A DNA stretch of 64,000 nt from Rugosimonospora africana. Its GTDB lineage: Bacteria; Actinomycetota; Actinomycetes; Mycobacteriales; Micromonosporaceae. The notes below the pieces were generated by a model, which searched no databases, had not been told where the DNA came from, and saw only the letters and a program-made list of their open reading frames with translations. The stretch is taken from the NCBI RefSeq assembly GCF_016862975.1, contig NZ_BONZ01000077.1, forward strand, positions 48,175 to 112,174. The letters run 5' to 3'. The translations under genes and the position numbers were made by a program. Shown one piece after another: positions 18,247-25,726 of the stretch; position 1 is the stretch's first letter, and each line of letters begins with the position of its first letter.

Positions 18247-19434
18247 ATGCCAACGCCTCTCTTTACGCACCCGTTGATCGTCAAAGTCGGGCCAACGTCT
18301 CGGACGCGAGATCGGTGGGGCGTGGTGGAAGTCGGCCCGCAGGTCTCCGGCTGGCCCAGCACATTGCGAGACAACCGCATCTGGCGGCCGGACCGGATCG
18401 CGTGGTTGGCAGCAACCGGCGAGATCGGCTCGGGCGTTTTCCTGACCGGGCGAACGCCGCCGAGCGGGTGGGTCGAGATGCGCGCCGACGCGGCGGGCGG
18501 GTGGCTGATGCCGGAGGTTCCCCGGTACGGCCTCATCGGCGCGTTCTCCGCTAAGAGTCTCCCGAGCAGGGACGAATGGTTCTACATCGGCGCCGCCAAG
18601 GGCTCGGCCGATGAGCCGGTCACGTGGACGCTCCCCCGCGCCACCGACAGTCCACTCGACCCCGGCCCCGACAATCAGTGGTGCAGATTGTTTCTTGCCT
18701 GCAATCGCCCGCCGGATGCCGGACCGACTGACAACGGGAACGGATTCTGGACGGTCACAGTCAACCTGGCGACCTACATCGCAAGCGACATCTGCACGAC
18801 ACCTCGCCCGACGAAGAGCTCCCTCTGTGTCTCCTCGCTCAACGGCCTGACGTCCGCGCGCAACAGCGGGGCAGCCCACTGCGCGTCGGGCCAGCGCGCC
18901 AAGGAGGAGGCCGCAGACCTGAAGAAAATGGCAGCGGTCGCGTTCGCCGCCTGGGCCGCGGCCGGCACCGCATTGTCGCTGTCGACAGTGACGGGCGTGT
19001 TCAAGGGCGCGTCGGAAGGCGCACGTACCCTGCTCGGAAAACTGATCGAGGCGATTGACGCGGCGGTCGCCGGCGGCACGCTCGTGGCTGTCGCAGCTTC
19101 GGACGCGGCTGCGGGAATCGTCATCGGAGCGGTGTCGCTGGCGACGGCCGTGCTGGTTGTCGACGTCATGGCCAACGCGGCATCGAAGCCGTGGCCAGTC
19201 ATCATCGCCCTGGGTGCCGCATGTTTGGTAGTCGTGGGGATGGCGATCGCCACCGGAATCATCATCGGGAATTACGTTGGCAAGGTCCACGAATTCGCGC
19301 AGGAGCAATTGGCTTTGGAAGGGGAACAGCAGAGGTACCGCCAGAACACGGAGGCATCGAAGCTGTTCTGCTGTGCATCCGTCGCGGCCGACGCCGTCCC
19401 GAACTTTGGAAAGGAGCTGACCTGTGGAAGCTGA
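18247..19434 (+). CDS. uncharacterised protein with C-terminal membrane region
   Basis: 395 residues, AAAGGAG before the ATG. The N-terminal 200 residues are soluble, rich in Trp, Pro and Gly (GVVEVGPQVSGWPS, DNQWCRLFLACNRPPD). From about residue 225 come hydrophobic segments: MAAVAFAAWAAAGTALSLS, an Ala/Gly/Val-rich stretch around GIVIGAVSLATAVLVVDVM, and VIIALGAACLVVVGMAIATG. A short tail with paired cysteines (LFCCAS) ends it. No family is recognised. Gly/Ala-rich hydrophobic hairpins recall pore-forming or phage-like membrane proteins, but that is only an impression. It overlaps the next gene by 11 bp, indicating co-translation. Confidence 0.6.
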   Translation: MPTPLFTHPLIVKVGPTSRTRDRWGVVEVGPQVSGWPSTLRDNRIWRPDRIAWLAATGEIGSGVFLTGRTPPSGWVEMRADAAGGWLMPEVPRYGLIGAFSAKSLPSRDEWFYIGAAKGSADEPVTWTLPRATDSPLDPGPDNQWCRLFLACNRPPDAGPTDNGNGFWTVTVNLATYIASDICTTPRPTKSSLCVSSLNGLTSARNSGAAHCASGQRAKEEAADLKKMAAVAFAAWAAAGTALSLSTVTGVFKGASEGARTLLGKLIEAIDAAVAGGTLVAVAASDAAAGIVIGAVSLATAVLVVDVMANAASKPWPVIIALGAACLVVVGMAIATGIIIGNYVGKVHEFAQEQLALEGEQQRYRQNTEASKLFCCASVAADAVPNFGKELTCGS

Positions 19435-20098
19435 GGAGCCGACACCGTCGACAACGTGGTTGGGCATGCCCCAGCTGCACCGCCGCGACGTGCTCAGGCT
19501 GGCCGGCGTAGCGGCGGCAGGGGCCGTTGTGGGCGCGGCCGTTGATGCCTGTACGAGCAGCCGTCCGCGGACCGTGATGATCGGCCAGCTGCAACAGATC
19601 CTGACATCGATCCCGCCGGTCTCCGTCATGGACGCGCTCGACCACGAGCCCGAAGTACACGCGCGGAGCGAAGTTCAGCGGTCCCCCTCGAAGTACCCGC
19701 TCCCGGACGGCCGTCAGTGGCCAGCGTCGCCGCTCGTGCGAAGCTCCGACATGCCGAAGCTGCTCAGCGCCTATCTGAACTCGCTGGGACCGACCGTGGA
19801 CGCCATCCAGAAGCTATCCGAGACGCTGCGGGAACCGGTGCCGGAAGACGCGGTGACAAAGTCCGACCTACCGGGACTTCCGGTTGCCGATGGTGAGCCG
19901 GTATTGGCGTTCGCACGCAACATCGCGTCGTATTGGGCGCATCCGCTGGACGATGCGGGAAAGCCCCGCCCGTTCGGCGATCAGAGGATCGACGATCTGC
20001 CCAGCGACGAACTGTCTCAGGCGGTGGACGATCTCCGATCGAAGCTACAGGCAGCAATGCAGCGCCTGCCGGCGTCCCCAGCGACACGGCCCTCGTAA
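19424..20098 (+). CDS. putative Tat-exported lipoprotein, function unknown
   Basis: 224 residues from GTG 19424, overlapping the upstream gene by 11 bp. The N-terminus shows HRRDVLRLAGVAAAGAVVGA followed by AVDAC. This twin-arginine motif, hydrophobic core and lipobox-like VDAC suggest Tat export and lipidation. The mature domain is mostly helical (LLSAYLNSLGPTVDAIQKLS, LSQAVDDLRSKLQAAMQRLP). It is unrecognised, and its close coupling suggests that it works with the membrane protein encoded upstream. Confidence 0.6.
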   Translation: MEAEEPTPSTTWLGMPQLHRRDVLRLAGVAAAGAVVGAAVDACTSSRPRTVMIGQLQQILTSIPPVSVMDALDHEPEVHARSEVQRSPSKYPLPDGRQWPASPLVRSSDMPKLLSAYLNSLGPTVDAIQKLSETLREPVPEDAVTKSDLPGLPVADGEPVLAFARNIASYWAHPLDDAGKPRPFGDQRIDDLPSDELSQAVDDLRSKLQAAMQRLPASPATRPS

Positions 20099-20176
20099 TC
20101 GACGAGCACCACCGTCCTCAGCGGCGGAGGCGTCGCCCACGTCTTCGCGGCGCACCCGTTATCGAGCCATAAGGCG

Positions 20177-20504
20177 ATGGACTATGGTCGGCCCGTGCTC
20201 GATCCCTCGACGGTCTTCGACAAGTCCGGGCCGTTCGAGGCCCCGCTGACTGACGAGCTTGTGCGAACGGTGGAGGCAGAGGTTGGACGGCGGCTGCCGG
20301 CGGCGTACGTCGCCCTCGCCCGTGCGCACAATGGCGGTCGCTTCGCCCGGGGTGCCCACGCAGCTCCCAGCCGTACCACGTGGGCGGATGACCACGTCGG
20401 GGTGGTCTCGTTGGCCGCGGTCGGTCGAACCGCGGGATTCAGCCTGTGCGGCGAGCTGGGCAGTGCGTTCTGGATCGCGGAGGGCCACCGGTTGAAACCA
20501 CAGC
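20177..20504 (+). pseudogene. truncated SUKH (SMI1/KNR4) family immunity-like gene
   Basis: The frame from ATG 20177 reads FEAPLTDELVRTVEAEVGRR then LPAAYVALARAHNGG, the canonical SUKH start (helix, then LP..Y......NGG). It runs on to GFSLCGELGSAFWIAEG. The expected C-terminal strands (DW..GVP....GHD...D) are missing: after about 20490 the frame runs antisense into arsC and loses similarity. SUKH proteins serve as immunity proteins for polymorphic toxins; no cognate toxin is visible. Truncation by the incoming arsenic cassette is the simplest reading. Confidence 0.65.
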
Positions 20505-20921
20505 TCAGACGGAGCGGTCAGGGAGTAGCTGCCCGAGAAGGACCTGCACCCGGTCGCGGATGTGGTCGCGGATCCGCCGTACGGTGTCGAGGGGTTGCCC
20601 GGCGGGATCCTCCAGCTTCCAGTCTTCGTAGCGCTTGCCGGGAAAGTACGGGCAGGTGTCGCCACAGCCCATGGTGATGATGACGTCGCTGTCCCGCGCG
20701 GCGTCGTTGTCCAGGACCCTGGGCTTCTGATCGGTGATGTCGATGCCGACCTCGCGCATCGCGGCGACCGCAACGGGGTTGATCTGCTCGGCGGGTTCGG
20801 TGCCGGCCGAGCGGATGTCGATCCGGTCACCGGCCAGGTGACGCAGCCACCCGGCGGCCATCTGGGAGCGGCCGGCGTTGTGGACGCAGACGAACAGCAC
20901 GCTCGGCTTGTCACTCATCAT
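20505..20921 (-). CDS. arsC: arsenate reductase, low-molecular-weight phosphatase type
   Basis: About 138 residues. Reduces arsenate to arsenite with thiols. The anion loop VCVHNAGRSQMAAG carries the nucleophilic Cys of the LMW-PTP fold (CX5R). A second cysteine region follows in ITMGCGDTCPYFPGKRYEDW, matching the redox-relay cysteines of thioredoxin- or mycothiol-linked enzymes. The start is one of two adjacent ATGs (20921 or 20918) after GGAGA. It overlaps the aquaporin gene and is the last gene of arsR-aqp-arsC. Confidence 0.93.
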   Translation of the reverse strand: MMSDKPSVLFVCVHNAGRSQMAAGWLRHLAGDRIDIRSAGTEPAEQINPVAVAAMREVGIDITDQKPRVLDNDAARDSDVIITMGCGDTCPYFPGKRYEDWKLEDPAGQPLDTVRRIRDHIRDRVQVLLGQLLPDRSV

Positions 20922-21652
20922 GGTCTCCGGCTCAGATCGGACATGACCGACGGGACGACCACCACGTTCGCGGCCTGCCCGGCGGACGGGTACCACCAGG
21001 ACAGACCGGCCACGGCGACCAGCCCGCCGAGCAGCTGCGCGGCGAGGTAGGCCGGGGCCGAGGAAGGGGCGATGCCGGCGAAGGTGTCGGTGAACATCCG
21101 GCCGATCGTCACCGCCGGGTTCGCGAACGAGGTCGACGAGGTGAACCAGTACGCCGCGCCGATGTACGCACCGACCGCCGCCGGAGCCACCACTGTGCGG
21201 CCCGAGCGGGCCAGCGCGAAGATGAGCAGCGCCAGCCCGGCCGTGGCCACGATTTCGGCCAGCCACAGGTGCGGCCCGCTTCGATGGGTGTGCGACCAGG
21301 CCACGGCCGGCAGGCCGAACATCATGTCGGCGAGGATCGCTCCGCCGATCGCGCCGGACACCTGGGCAACCAGGTAGGCGCACAGGTCCCGCCCGGTCAG
21401 CCCGGTCCCGGTACGGCGGCCCAACCACCAGTCCATCAGGGACACGACCGGGTTGAAGTGCGCGCCGGACACCGGCCCGAACGTCAGGATCAACGCACCC
21501 AGCGCCAGCGCCGTGACCAACGCGTTCTCCAGCAGTTGCAGGCCGACGTCGTGCGGTGAGAGTCGGGTCGCGGCGATCCCGGACCCGACCACGGCCGCGA
21601 CCAGTAGGCCGGTGCCGGCGCACTCGGCCGAGGCCCGCCGGGCCAGGCTCAC
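20918..21652 (-). CDS. MIP-family aquaporin (arsenic-operon type)
   Basis: 244 residues, about six TM segments. The first NPA-type motif is HFNPVVS (NPV instead of NPA) and the second is FANPAVTIGRMF, with the conserved Arg of the selectivity filter. The family motif AECAGTGLLVAAVVGSGIAA starts the protein. Between arsR and arsC, such channels (AqpS-like) release arsenite made by ArsC, replacing ArsB or Acr3. The overlap at both ends shows tight coupling. Substrate is inferred from context. Confidence 0.9.
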   Translation of the reverse strand: MSLARRASAECAGTGLLVAAVVGSGIAATRLSPHDVGLQLLENALVTALALGALILTFGPVSGAHFNPVVSLMDWWLGRRTGTGLTGRDLCAYLVAQVSGAIGGAILADMMFGLPAVAWSHTHRSGPHLWLAEIVATAGLALLIFALARSGRTVVAPAAVGAYIGAAYWFTSSTSFANPAVTIGRMFTDTFAGIAPSSAPAYLAAQLLGGLVAVAGLSWWYPSAGQAANVVVVPSVMSDLSRRP

Positions 21653-22020
21653 GCGGAGACCGCGTCGGGCGACGCGGCCGGCACGTCGAGCAGCTGAGAC
21701 AGGGCGGACAGCTTCGCCGGGATGATCCAGTAGTAGACCCAGGTGCCTCGCCGCTGGCAGTCGATCAGCCCGGCCTCGCGCAGCACGCGCAGGTGATGGG
21801 AGATTGTCGGGCCGGTCAGGGTGAACGCGTCGGTCAGTTCACAGACGCAGACCTCGCCACCCTTGCGTGAGGCGATCAGGGACAGCAGCCGCAGCCGGAC
21901 CGGGTCGCCCAGCGCCTTGAAGCCCTTGGCCAGGTCGACGGCCGACTCCTCGGTCAGCGCCTCGCTGGTCAGCGGGGTGCAGCAGGAGGCGTCGAGGATA
22001 GGCAGCTCTTGTCTAGACAC
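21649..22020 (-). CDS. arsR: ArsR-family arsenic-responsive repressor
   Basis: About 123 residues from GTG 22020. The winged helix is LAKGFKALGDPVRLRLLSLI, ELTDAFTLTGPTISHHLRVL, REAGLIDCQRRGTWVYYWI. Cysteines C13-C14 (ASCCTPL) and C58 and C60 (EVCVCELTD) correspond to the As(III) site type of Corynebacterium ArsR (Cys15, Cys16, Cys55). The gene heads arsR-aqp-arsC and diverges from arsI; short inverted repeats with CTAGAC lie at its start. The start codon is uncertain, because the operator-like repeat overlaps it. Confidence 0.9.
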   Translation of the reverse strand: MSRQELPILDASCCTPLTSEALTEESAVDLAKGFKALGDPVRLRLLSLIASRKGGEVCVCELTDAFTLTGPTISHHLRVLREAGLIDCQRRGTWVYYWIIPAKLSALSQLLDVPAASPDAVSA

Positions 22021-22028
22021 CGGTCTAG
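22013..22028. promoter_or_regulatory. possible ArsR operator
   Basis: CTAGAC (22013-22018), ACCG, GTCTAG (22023-22028). A further TGTCTAG half-site lies about 10 bp to the right. It sits between the divergent arsR and arsI genes and overlaps the proposed arsR start, implying a leaderless or very short leader transcript. Binding is inferred. Confidence 0.4.
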
Positions 22029-22095
22029 TTTGACAACTGTCTAGGCAGCGTGCAAGCTTCTGCTTAGAAGGACATCTAATCAGGGAGGTACGGTC

Positions 22096-22551
22096 ATGTC
22101 CCGCGTCCAGCTCGCCCTGCGCGTCTCCGACCTGGAGGGATCGGTCGCGTTCTACTCGAAACTGTTCGGCGTCGAGCCGGCCAAGCGCCGCCCCGGCTAT
22201 GCCAACTTCGCGGTCGAGGAGCCGCCGCTCAAGCTCGTCCTGCTCGAAGGCGAGGCCGACCAGCCCACCGTCATGGACCACCTCGGCGTCGAGGTCTTCA
22301 GCGAGGACGAGGTCAAAGCCGCCACCACCCGCCTGGCCGACACCGGCCTGATGACGCTCACCGAGGACGACACGACCTGCTGCTACGCCTTGCAGAACAA
22401 AGTGTGGGTGCACGGACCGGGCAACGAGCCGTGGGAGGTCTACGTGGTCAAGGGCGACGCCGACAACCTGAACAAGGCCGAGGACAGCGCCTGCTGCTGC
22501 GGCGAAGCCACGGCCAGCGACGGTGACGAGAAGTCGACGGCCTGCTGCTAG
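22096..22551 (+). CDS. arsI: ArsI/CadI-type VOC protein, probable C-As lyase
   Basis: 151 residues, GGGAGG before the ATG. VOC fold with RVQLALRVSDLEGSVAFYSKLF, MDHLGVEVFSEDEV, and the diagnostic DDTTCCYALQNKVWVHGPG...PWEVYVVKGD. In ArsI the TCCYA cysteine pair binds trivalent organoarsenicals and His/Glu residues hold Fe(II); the enzyme demethylates them to arsenite. The C-terminus adds a cysteine-rich tail (SACCCGEA, TACC). It diverges from arsR and is probably co-regulated. CadI-like cadmium-induced homologues are the alternative. Confidence 0.85.
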   Translation: MSRVQLALRVSDLEGSVAFYSKLFGVEPAKRRPGYANFAVEEPPLKLVLLEGEADQPTVMDHLGVEVFSEDEVKAATTRLADTGLMTLTEDDTTCCYALQNKVWVHGPGNEPWEVYVVKGDADNLNKAEDSACCCGEATASDGDEKSTACC

Positions 22552-22621
22552 CCTCGGCCGTCCGAGTGGGCGCCTTGCGATCTGGGACGATCTGGCTTGT
22601 CGGAGGTCCTGATCGGACGAT

Positions 22622-23158
22622 TCAGATTCCGAGGAACCGCTTCAGCGCGCGGCGTGATGCCGGCAGCCGATGGCCGGCGTCGAATTCCAGTACCGAGATC
22701 TCCCGGGTCATCGCGGCCAGCAGTTGCACCGCCGCTCCGGCGTCGTCCCAGCCCATGGCCTCCAGATCGGCCACGCCCGCTGCGGCAAGGCGCTCGCGCC
22801 GCGCCGCCATCGAGTCCTGCACGGTCGGATCCGAGCGGGCCTCGAGTGACAGCGCCTTGACGCCCCTGTTCGCGAGCGAGACGTCAAGGTAAGCCTCGAA
22901 ACCGCGGAAGAGCCGCTCGGCACCGGGCGGCAGGCCCGCGATCGCCTCGCCGGCGGCGGCCTCGACCCGCGCGTGGAAGCGCGCGTGCATGGCATCGACG
23001 AATGCCGCGCGGTCCTTGAAGTGCACGTAGAAGGTTCCCTTGGCGACCCCCGCCCGCGCGACCACCATGTTCACGCTGACGCCGGCGAGGCCGTGCTCCT
23101 CAGCCAGAGCCGCGCCGGCGTCGAGCAGCGCCTCGCGCGTCTGCAGCGCGCCGGCCAT
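22622..23158 (-). CDS. TetR-family transcriptional regulator
   Basis: 178 residues from ATG 23158 (AAGGA upstream). HTH: REALLDAGAALAEEHGLAGVSVN and VVARAGVAKGTFYVHFKDRA. The ligand-binding domain is short and helical. It is divergent from an alpha/beta hydrolase gene, and an 18-bp perfect palindrome of the classic TetR type lies between them, so it probably represses both itself and the hydrolase. The frame is open to 23260, but the extension lacks HTH similarity and covers the operator. Confidence 0.87.
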   Translation of the reverse strand: MAGALQTREALLDAGAALAEEHGLAGVSVNMVVARAGVAKGTFYVHFKDRAAFVDAMHARFHARVEAAAGEAIAGLPPGAERLFRGFEAYLDVSLANRGVKALSLEARSDPTVQDSMAARRERLAAAGVADLEAMGWDDAGAAVQLLAAMTREISVLEFDAGHRLPASRRALKRFLGI

Positions 23159-23216
23159 TCGAGTTCCTTCTGCCACCGCCCGGAGTATATGCCGTCGTTG
23201 CGCGGGAATTTGTGAC

Positions 23217-23234
23217 TGACCGACCGGTCGGTCA
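23217..23234. promoter_or_regulatory. TetR operator palindrome
   Basis: A perfect 18-bp palindrome, TGACCGACCGGTCGGTCA. It matches the GACCGACCGGTCGGTC operator class seen for many actinomycete TetR regulators. It lies 58 bp from the TetR start and 19 bp from the hydrolase start. Confidence 0.75.
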
Positions 23235-23252
23235 CCGTAGTAGGCTCGGCCC

Positions 23253-24107
23253 ATGACCACAGTCTCGACATCCGGCGGAACGGTCGCCTACGACTGCCTC
23301 GGCAGCGGCGACCCGATCGTCCTGCTGCCCAGTGGCGGCCATGACCAACACGACTACGACGAGATCCGCAGGCTGCTCCCCGACGGGTACCGCAGCATCG
23401 GCGTCGACTGGCCGGGCCATGGCCGGTCCCCGGCCGGCACGGCGGCGTCCACTGAACTGCGGCTGGCCCAGATCGTCGAGGAACTCCTCGAATCGCTCAC
23501 GCCCGACGGCGCCGTCCTGGCTGGCAACTCGGTCGGCGGCAACGTCGCGGCCCGGCTGGCCATCAGGCGGCCCGACCTGGTCAAGGGCCTGATGATTATC
23601 GACGGGGGTGGCTTCGAGGGCTCCCGGCTCCCCGGCCGCGTCTTCTGCGCGCTGATGAGCCACCCATGGTTCGTCCGCCGTATCTATCCGCTGTTCTCCC
23701 GTGCGTACACGCGCCCGCGCACCGCCGCCGACCACCGGGCGCGCGCCGACGCCATCGCGATCACACGCACCACCCCGGGGCTGGCGGCGGTCACCGACAT
23801 CTGGCGCAGCTTCAACCTTCCCGAGCACGACCTCCGGGCCCAGGCCGGGAAGATCACAGCCCCCACCGTGCTGATCTGGGGGCGACACGACCCCGTCCTG
23901 CCGCTCGGCGCCGCCGAGACGGCCCGGGACCTGATCCCCGGATCGAGGCTCGTGGTCATCGACAGCGGTCATCTCCCGCACACGACCAGCCCGGCCGCCG
24001 TGGCCGCCGAGCTCACATCGCTTGCGAACTCGGCGTTCGGCGGCGACAGCCGGACGGGCGACACCCTGGGACTAGCGACGACCGACCCGGAGGGGTTCAT
24101 GCCCTAA
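23253..24107 (+). CDS. alpha/beta hydrolase
   Basis: 284 residues. Alpha/beta-hydrolase core: DPIVLLPSGGHDQHDYDEI (oxyanion region), RSIGVDWPGHGRS, nucleophile elbow AGNSVGGNVAARLA (Ser), acid strand VLIWGRHDPVLPLG (Asp), and DSGHLPHTTSP (catalytic His). Substrate unknown. Regulation by the divergent TetR is likely, given the palindrome 19 bp upstream. Its stop codon at 24105-24107 lies just inside the left edge of the element conserved ahead of beta-helix gene 3. Confidence 0.87.
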   Translation: MTTVSTSGGTVAYDCLGSGDPIVLLPSGGHDQHDYDEIRRLLPDGYRSIGVDWPGHGRSPAGTAASTELRLAQIVEELLESLTPDGAVLAGNSVGGNVAARLAIRRPDLVKGLMIIDGGGFEGSRLPGRVFCALMSHPWFVRRIYPLFSRAYTRPRTAADHRARADAIAITRTTPGLAAVTDIWRSFNLPEHDLRAQAGKITAPTVLIWGRHDPVLPLGAAETARDLIPGSRLVVIDSGHLPHTTSPAAVAAELTSLANSAFGGDSRTGDTLGLATTDPEGFMP

Positions 24108-24196
24108 ACGTGCGGTTATCTCGGATATGAACCTAAAGTGAGAAATCCTTACCCTACGGTGATATCAAGCATCCGCGTCCGGTTCATGGCAACTCG
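24100..24196 (+). promoter_or_regulatory. conserved upstream element of beta-helix gene 3
   Basis: Aligns with 14331-14430 (shared AAACGTGCG, TCTC, GAT, GAGAAA, CCTT, TAC-GTGAT, ATGGC-ACT). It begins at the hydrolase stop codon. Here the GC content falls sharply compared with flanking genes. Interpreted as a shared promoter or leader; the 52 bp between it and the ATG at 24249 include GAGGGTGAGG, the ribosome-binding site. Confidence 0.55.
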
Positions 24197-24248
24197 CGCC
24201 ACCTCTGCGCGTCCGCCCATGTGCTTGCAGAGAGGGTGAGGTAATTCG

Positions 24249-25640
24249 ATGTTCAACGATCAATTGACACACCGAGGTATCGCGGCAGCGGCACCGCCAC
24301 GAAGACGACGGGCGCGGTGGTACACCGCCGGACTGGCGGGACTGACCGGAGTAGCCAGCATCGCCGCGTTCAGCGGCGCAGCCGCGGGAGCCGAAGCCAG
24401 CGGGGCCAACGCCGGAAACCCGCCGTCCACCGCCAACCAAAACCAGCAACTCATCCCCTGCGCCGCCGACCAACTCATCGCAGCAATCGTCAGCGCAAAC
24501 GCCAACGGCGGAGCACAACTCACGCTCACCCCACGATGCACCTACACCCTGACCACAAACCAAGGCGCCGACGGCCTGCCCATCATCACCCAACCCATCA
24601 CCATCAACGGCCAGGACGCCACCATCACCCGCGCCGCCAGCGCCACGAACTTCCGCATCCTCAACGTCGGCGTCGGCGGAAGACTCACGCTGAACAATCT
24701 CACCATCACCGGAGGCTTCGCACCCGACTCACCGGGCGGCGGCGGCATCCTCGTGCAGGCCGGCGGACAAGCCACCCTCCACAACACCACCGTCACCCGC
24801 AACCAGAGCACCTCCGACGGCGGCGGCATCGCCAACTACGGCATCACCGCGGTCCTCGGAGACGACAACGGCAAGGACTCGAAGACCACCAGCGCCACGG
24901 CGCAGTCCCTCAGCCGGGTCAGCAACAACAACGCGCAGGACCTGGGCGGAGGGATCTCCAACGAGGGCCAGCTGACCGTGCGCAATGTCGAGGTGAGCTA
25001 CAACACCAGTGAGGATGAGGGTGGAGGGCTCTTCGACGGGAAGGCCGCCGTCATCGACAGGGCGAGGATCGACCACAACACGAGTGCATCCGAAGGTGGC
25101 GGCATCACCAGCACGGAGGCGGTCACGAAAATCACCGACAGTTCCGTCTCCGACAACACGGCCACCGCTGGCGGCGGCATCTTCTGCGTGGGATGCACCC
25201 TCTACGTATCCGGTACCACGGTGGACCGCAACACGGTTACCGGCAACGACGGGGGCGGCGGCGTCTACGCTCTGTTCCTCCCCGCGCTGACCCCGGTAGC
25301 CTCTGCCGTGATCGAGGACAGCGAGGTCAACGGGAACACCGCGACAAGCGGCAACGGCGGCGGGATTCGCAACCTCCGTAGCAACGTCGTGGTACGGCGC
25401 AGTCAGGTCAGCCTCAACCGGGCCACCGGTACCGCCTCGCAGGCTGGCGGGATCTCGAACGAGGGTGGGCGCCTCACCCTCACTGCCGCGCGGGTCACCG
25501 CGAACCTCTCGACGGTTGCGCCCGGTGGGATCGCCACCAACAACAACCTGGTGACGGTGGACCAGAACTCGGTCATCGTCGCCAACCGTCCCACCAACTG
25601 CACGGGCAGCACCAACGCGGTCCCGAACTGCTTCGGCTGA
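24249..25640 (+). CDS. secreted parallel beta-helix repeat protein, paralogue 3
   Basis: 463 residues. Signal peptide with PRRRRARWYTAG, a hydrophobic core and AAAGA-type cleavage sites. The constant N-terminal block is identical at DNA level to copy 2 over 257 bp (24498-24754). Its middle coils differ from copies 1 and 2 and include an inserted GKDSKTTSATAQSLSRVSN loop and a cysteine pair (FCVGCTLY). Coils keep the GGGI turns (DGGGIANYG, EGGGITSTE, NGGGIRNLR). It ends VDQNSVIVANRPTNC...VPNCFG. It is about 7 kb downstream of copies 1 and 2 and has its own copy of the upstream element. Confidence 0.85.
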   Translation: MFNDQLTHRGIAAAAPPRRRRARWYTAGLAGLTGVASIAAFSGAAAGAEASGANAGNPPSTANQNQQLIPCAADQLIAAIVSANANGGAQLTLTPRCTYTLTTNQGADGLPIITQPITINGQDATITRAASATNFRILNVGVGGRLTLNNLTITGGFAPDSPGGGGILVQAGGQATLHNTTVTRNQSTSDGGGIANYGITAVLGDDNGKDSKTTSATAQSLSRVSNNNAQDLGGGISNEGQLTVRNVEVSYNTSEDEGGGLFDGKAAVIDRARIDHNTSASEGGGITSTEAVTKITDSSVSDNTATAGGGIFCVGCTLYVSGTTVDRNTVTGNDGGGGVYALFLPALTPVASAVIEDSEVNGNTATSGNGGGIRNLRSNVVVRRSQVSLNRATGTASQAGGISNEGGRLTLTAARVTANLSTVAPGGIATNNNLVTVDQNSVIVANRPTNCTGSTNAVPNCFG

Positions 25641-25656
25641 TCGCAGAGGAACGCCA

Positions 25657-25726
25657 CGCGGGCGCGGGTCCTGGTACCTGCGCCCGCGCTGCGATATCCA
25701 CAAGGGACAGTCCTCAGAGGACTGTC
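25657..25726. terminator. two hairpins between convergent beta-helix 3 and der
   Basis: Hairpin 1: CGCGGGCGC (25657-25665) with its complement at 25680-25688. Hairpin 2: GACAGTCCTC (25706-25715) and GAGGACTGTC (25717-25726), one-base loop, touching the der stop codon. Together they probably terminate both convergent transcripts and separate the accessory region from the conserved chromosome block. Confidence 0.65.

Noticed and set aside
24100..24248. ydaO-type (cyclic di-AMP) riboswitch ahead of a secreted-protein gene
   Set aside because: The region is too short and lacks the conserved multi-stem pattern I would expect; only linear conservation with the other paralogue is seen.
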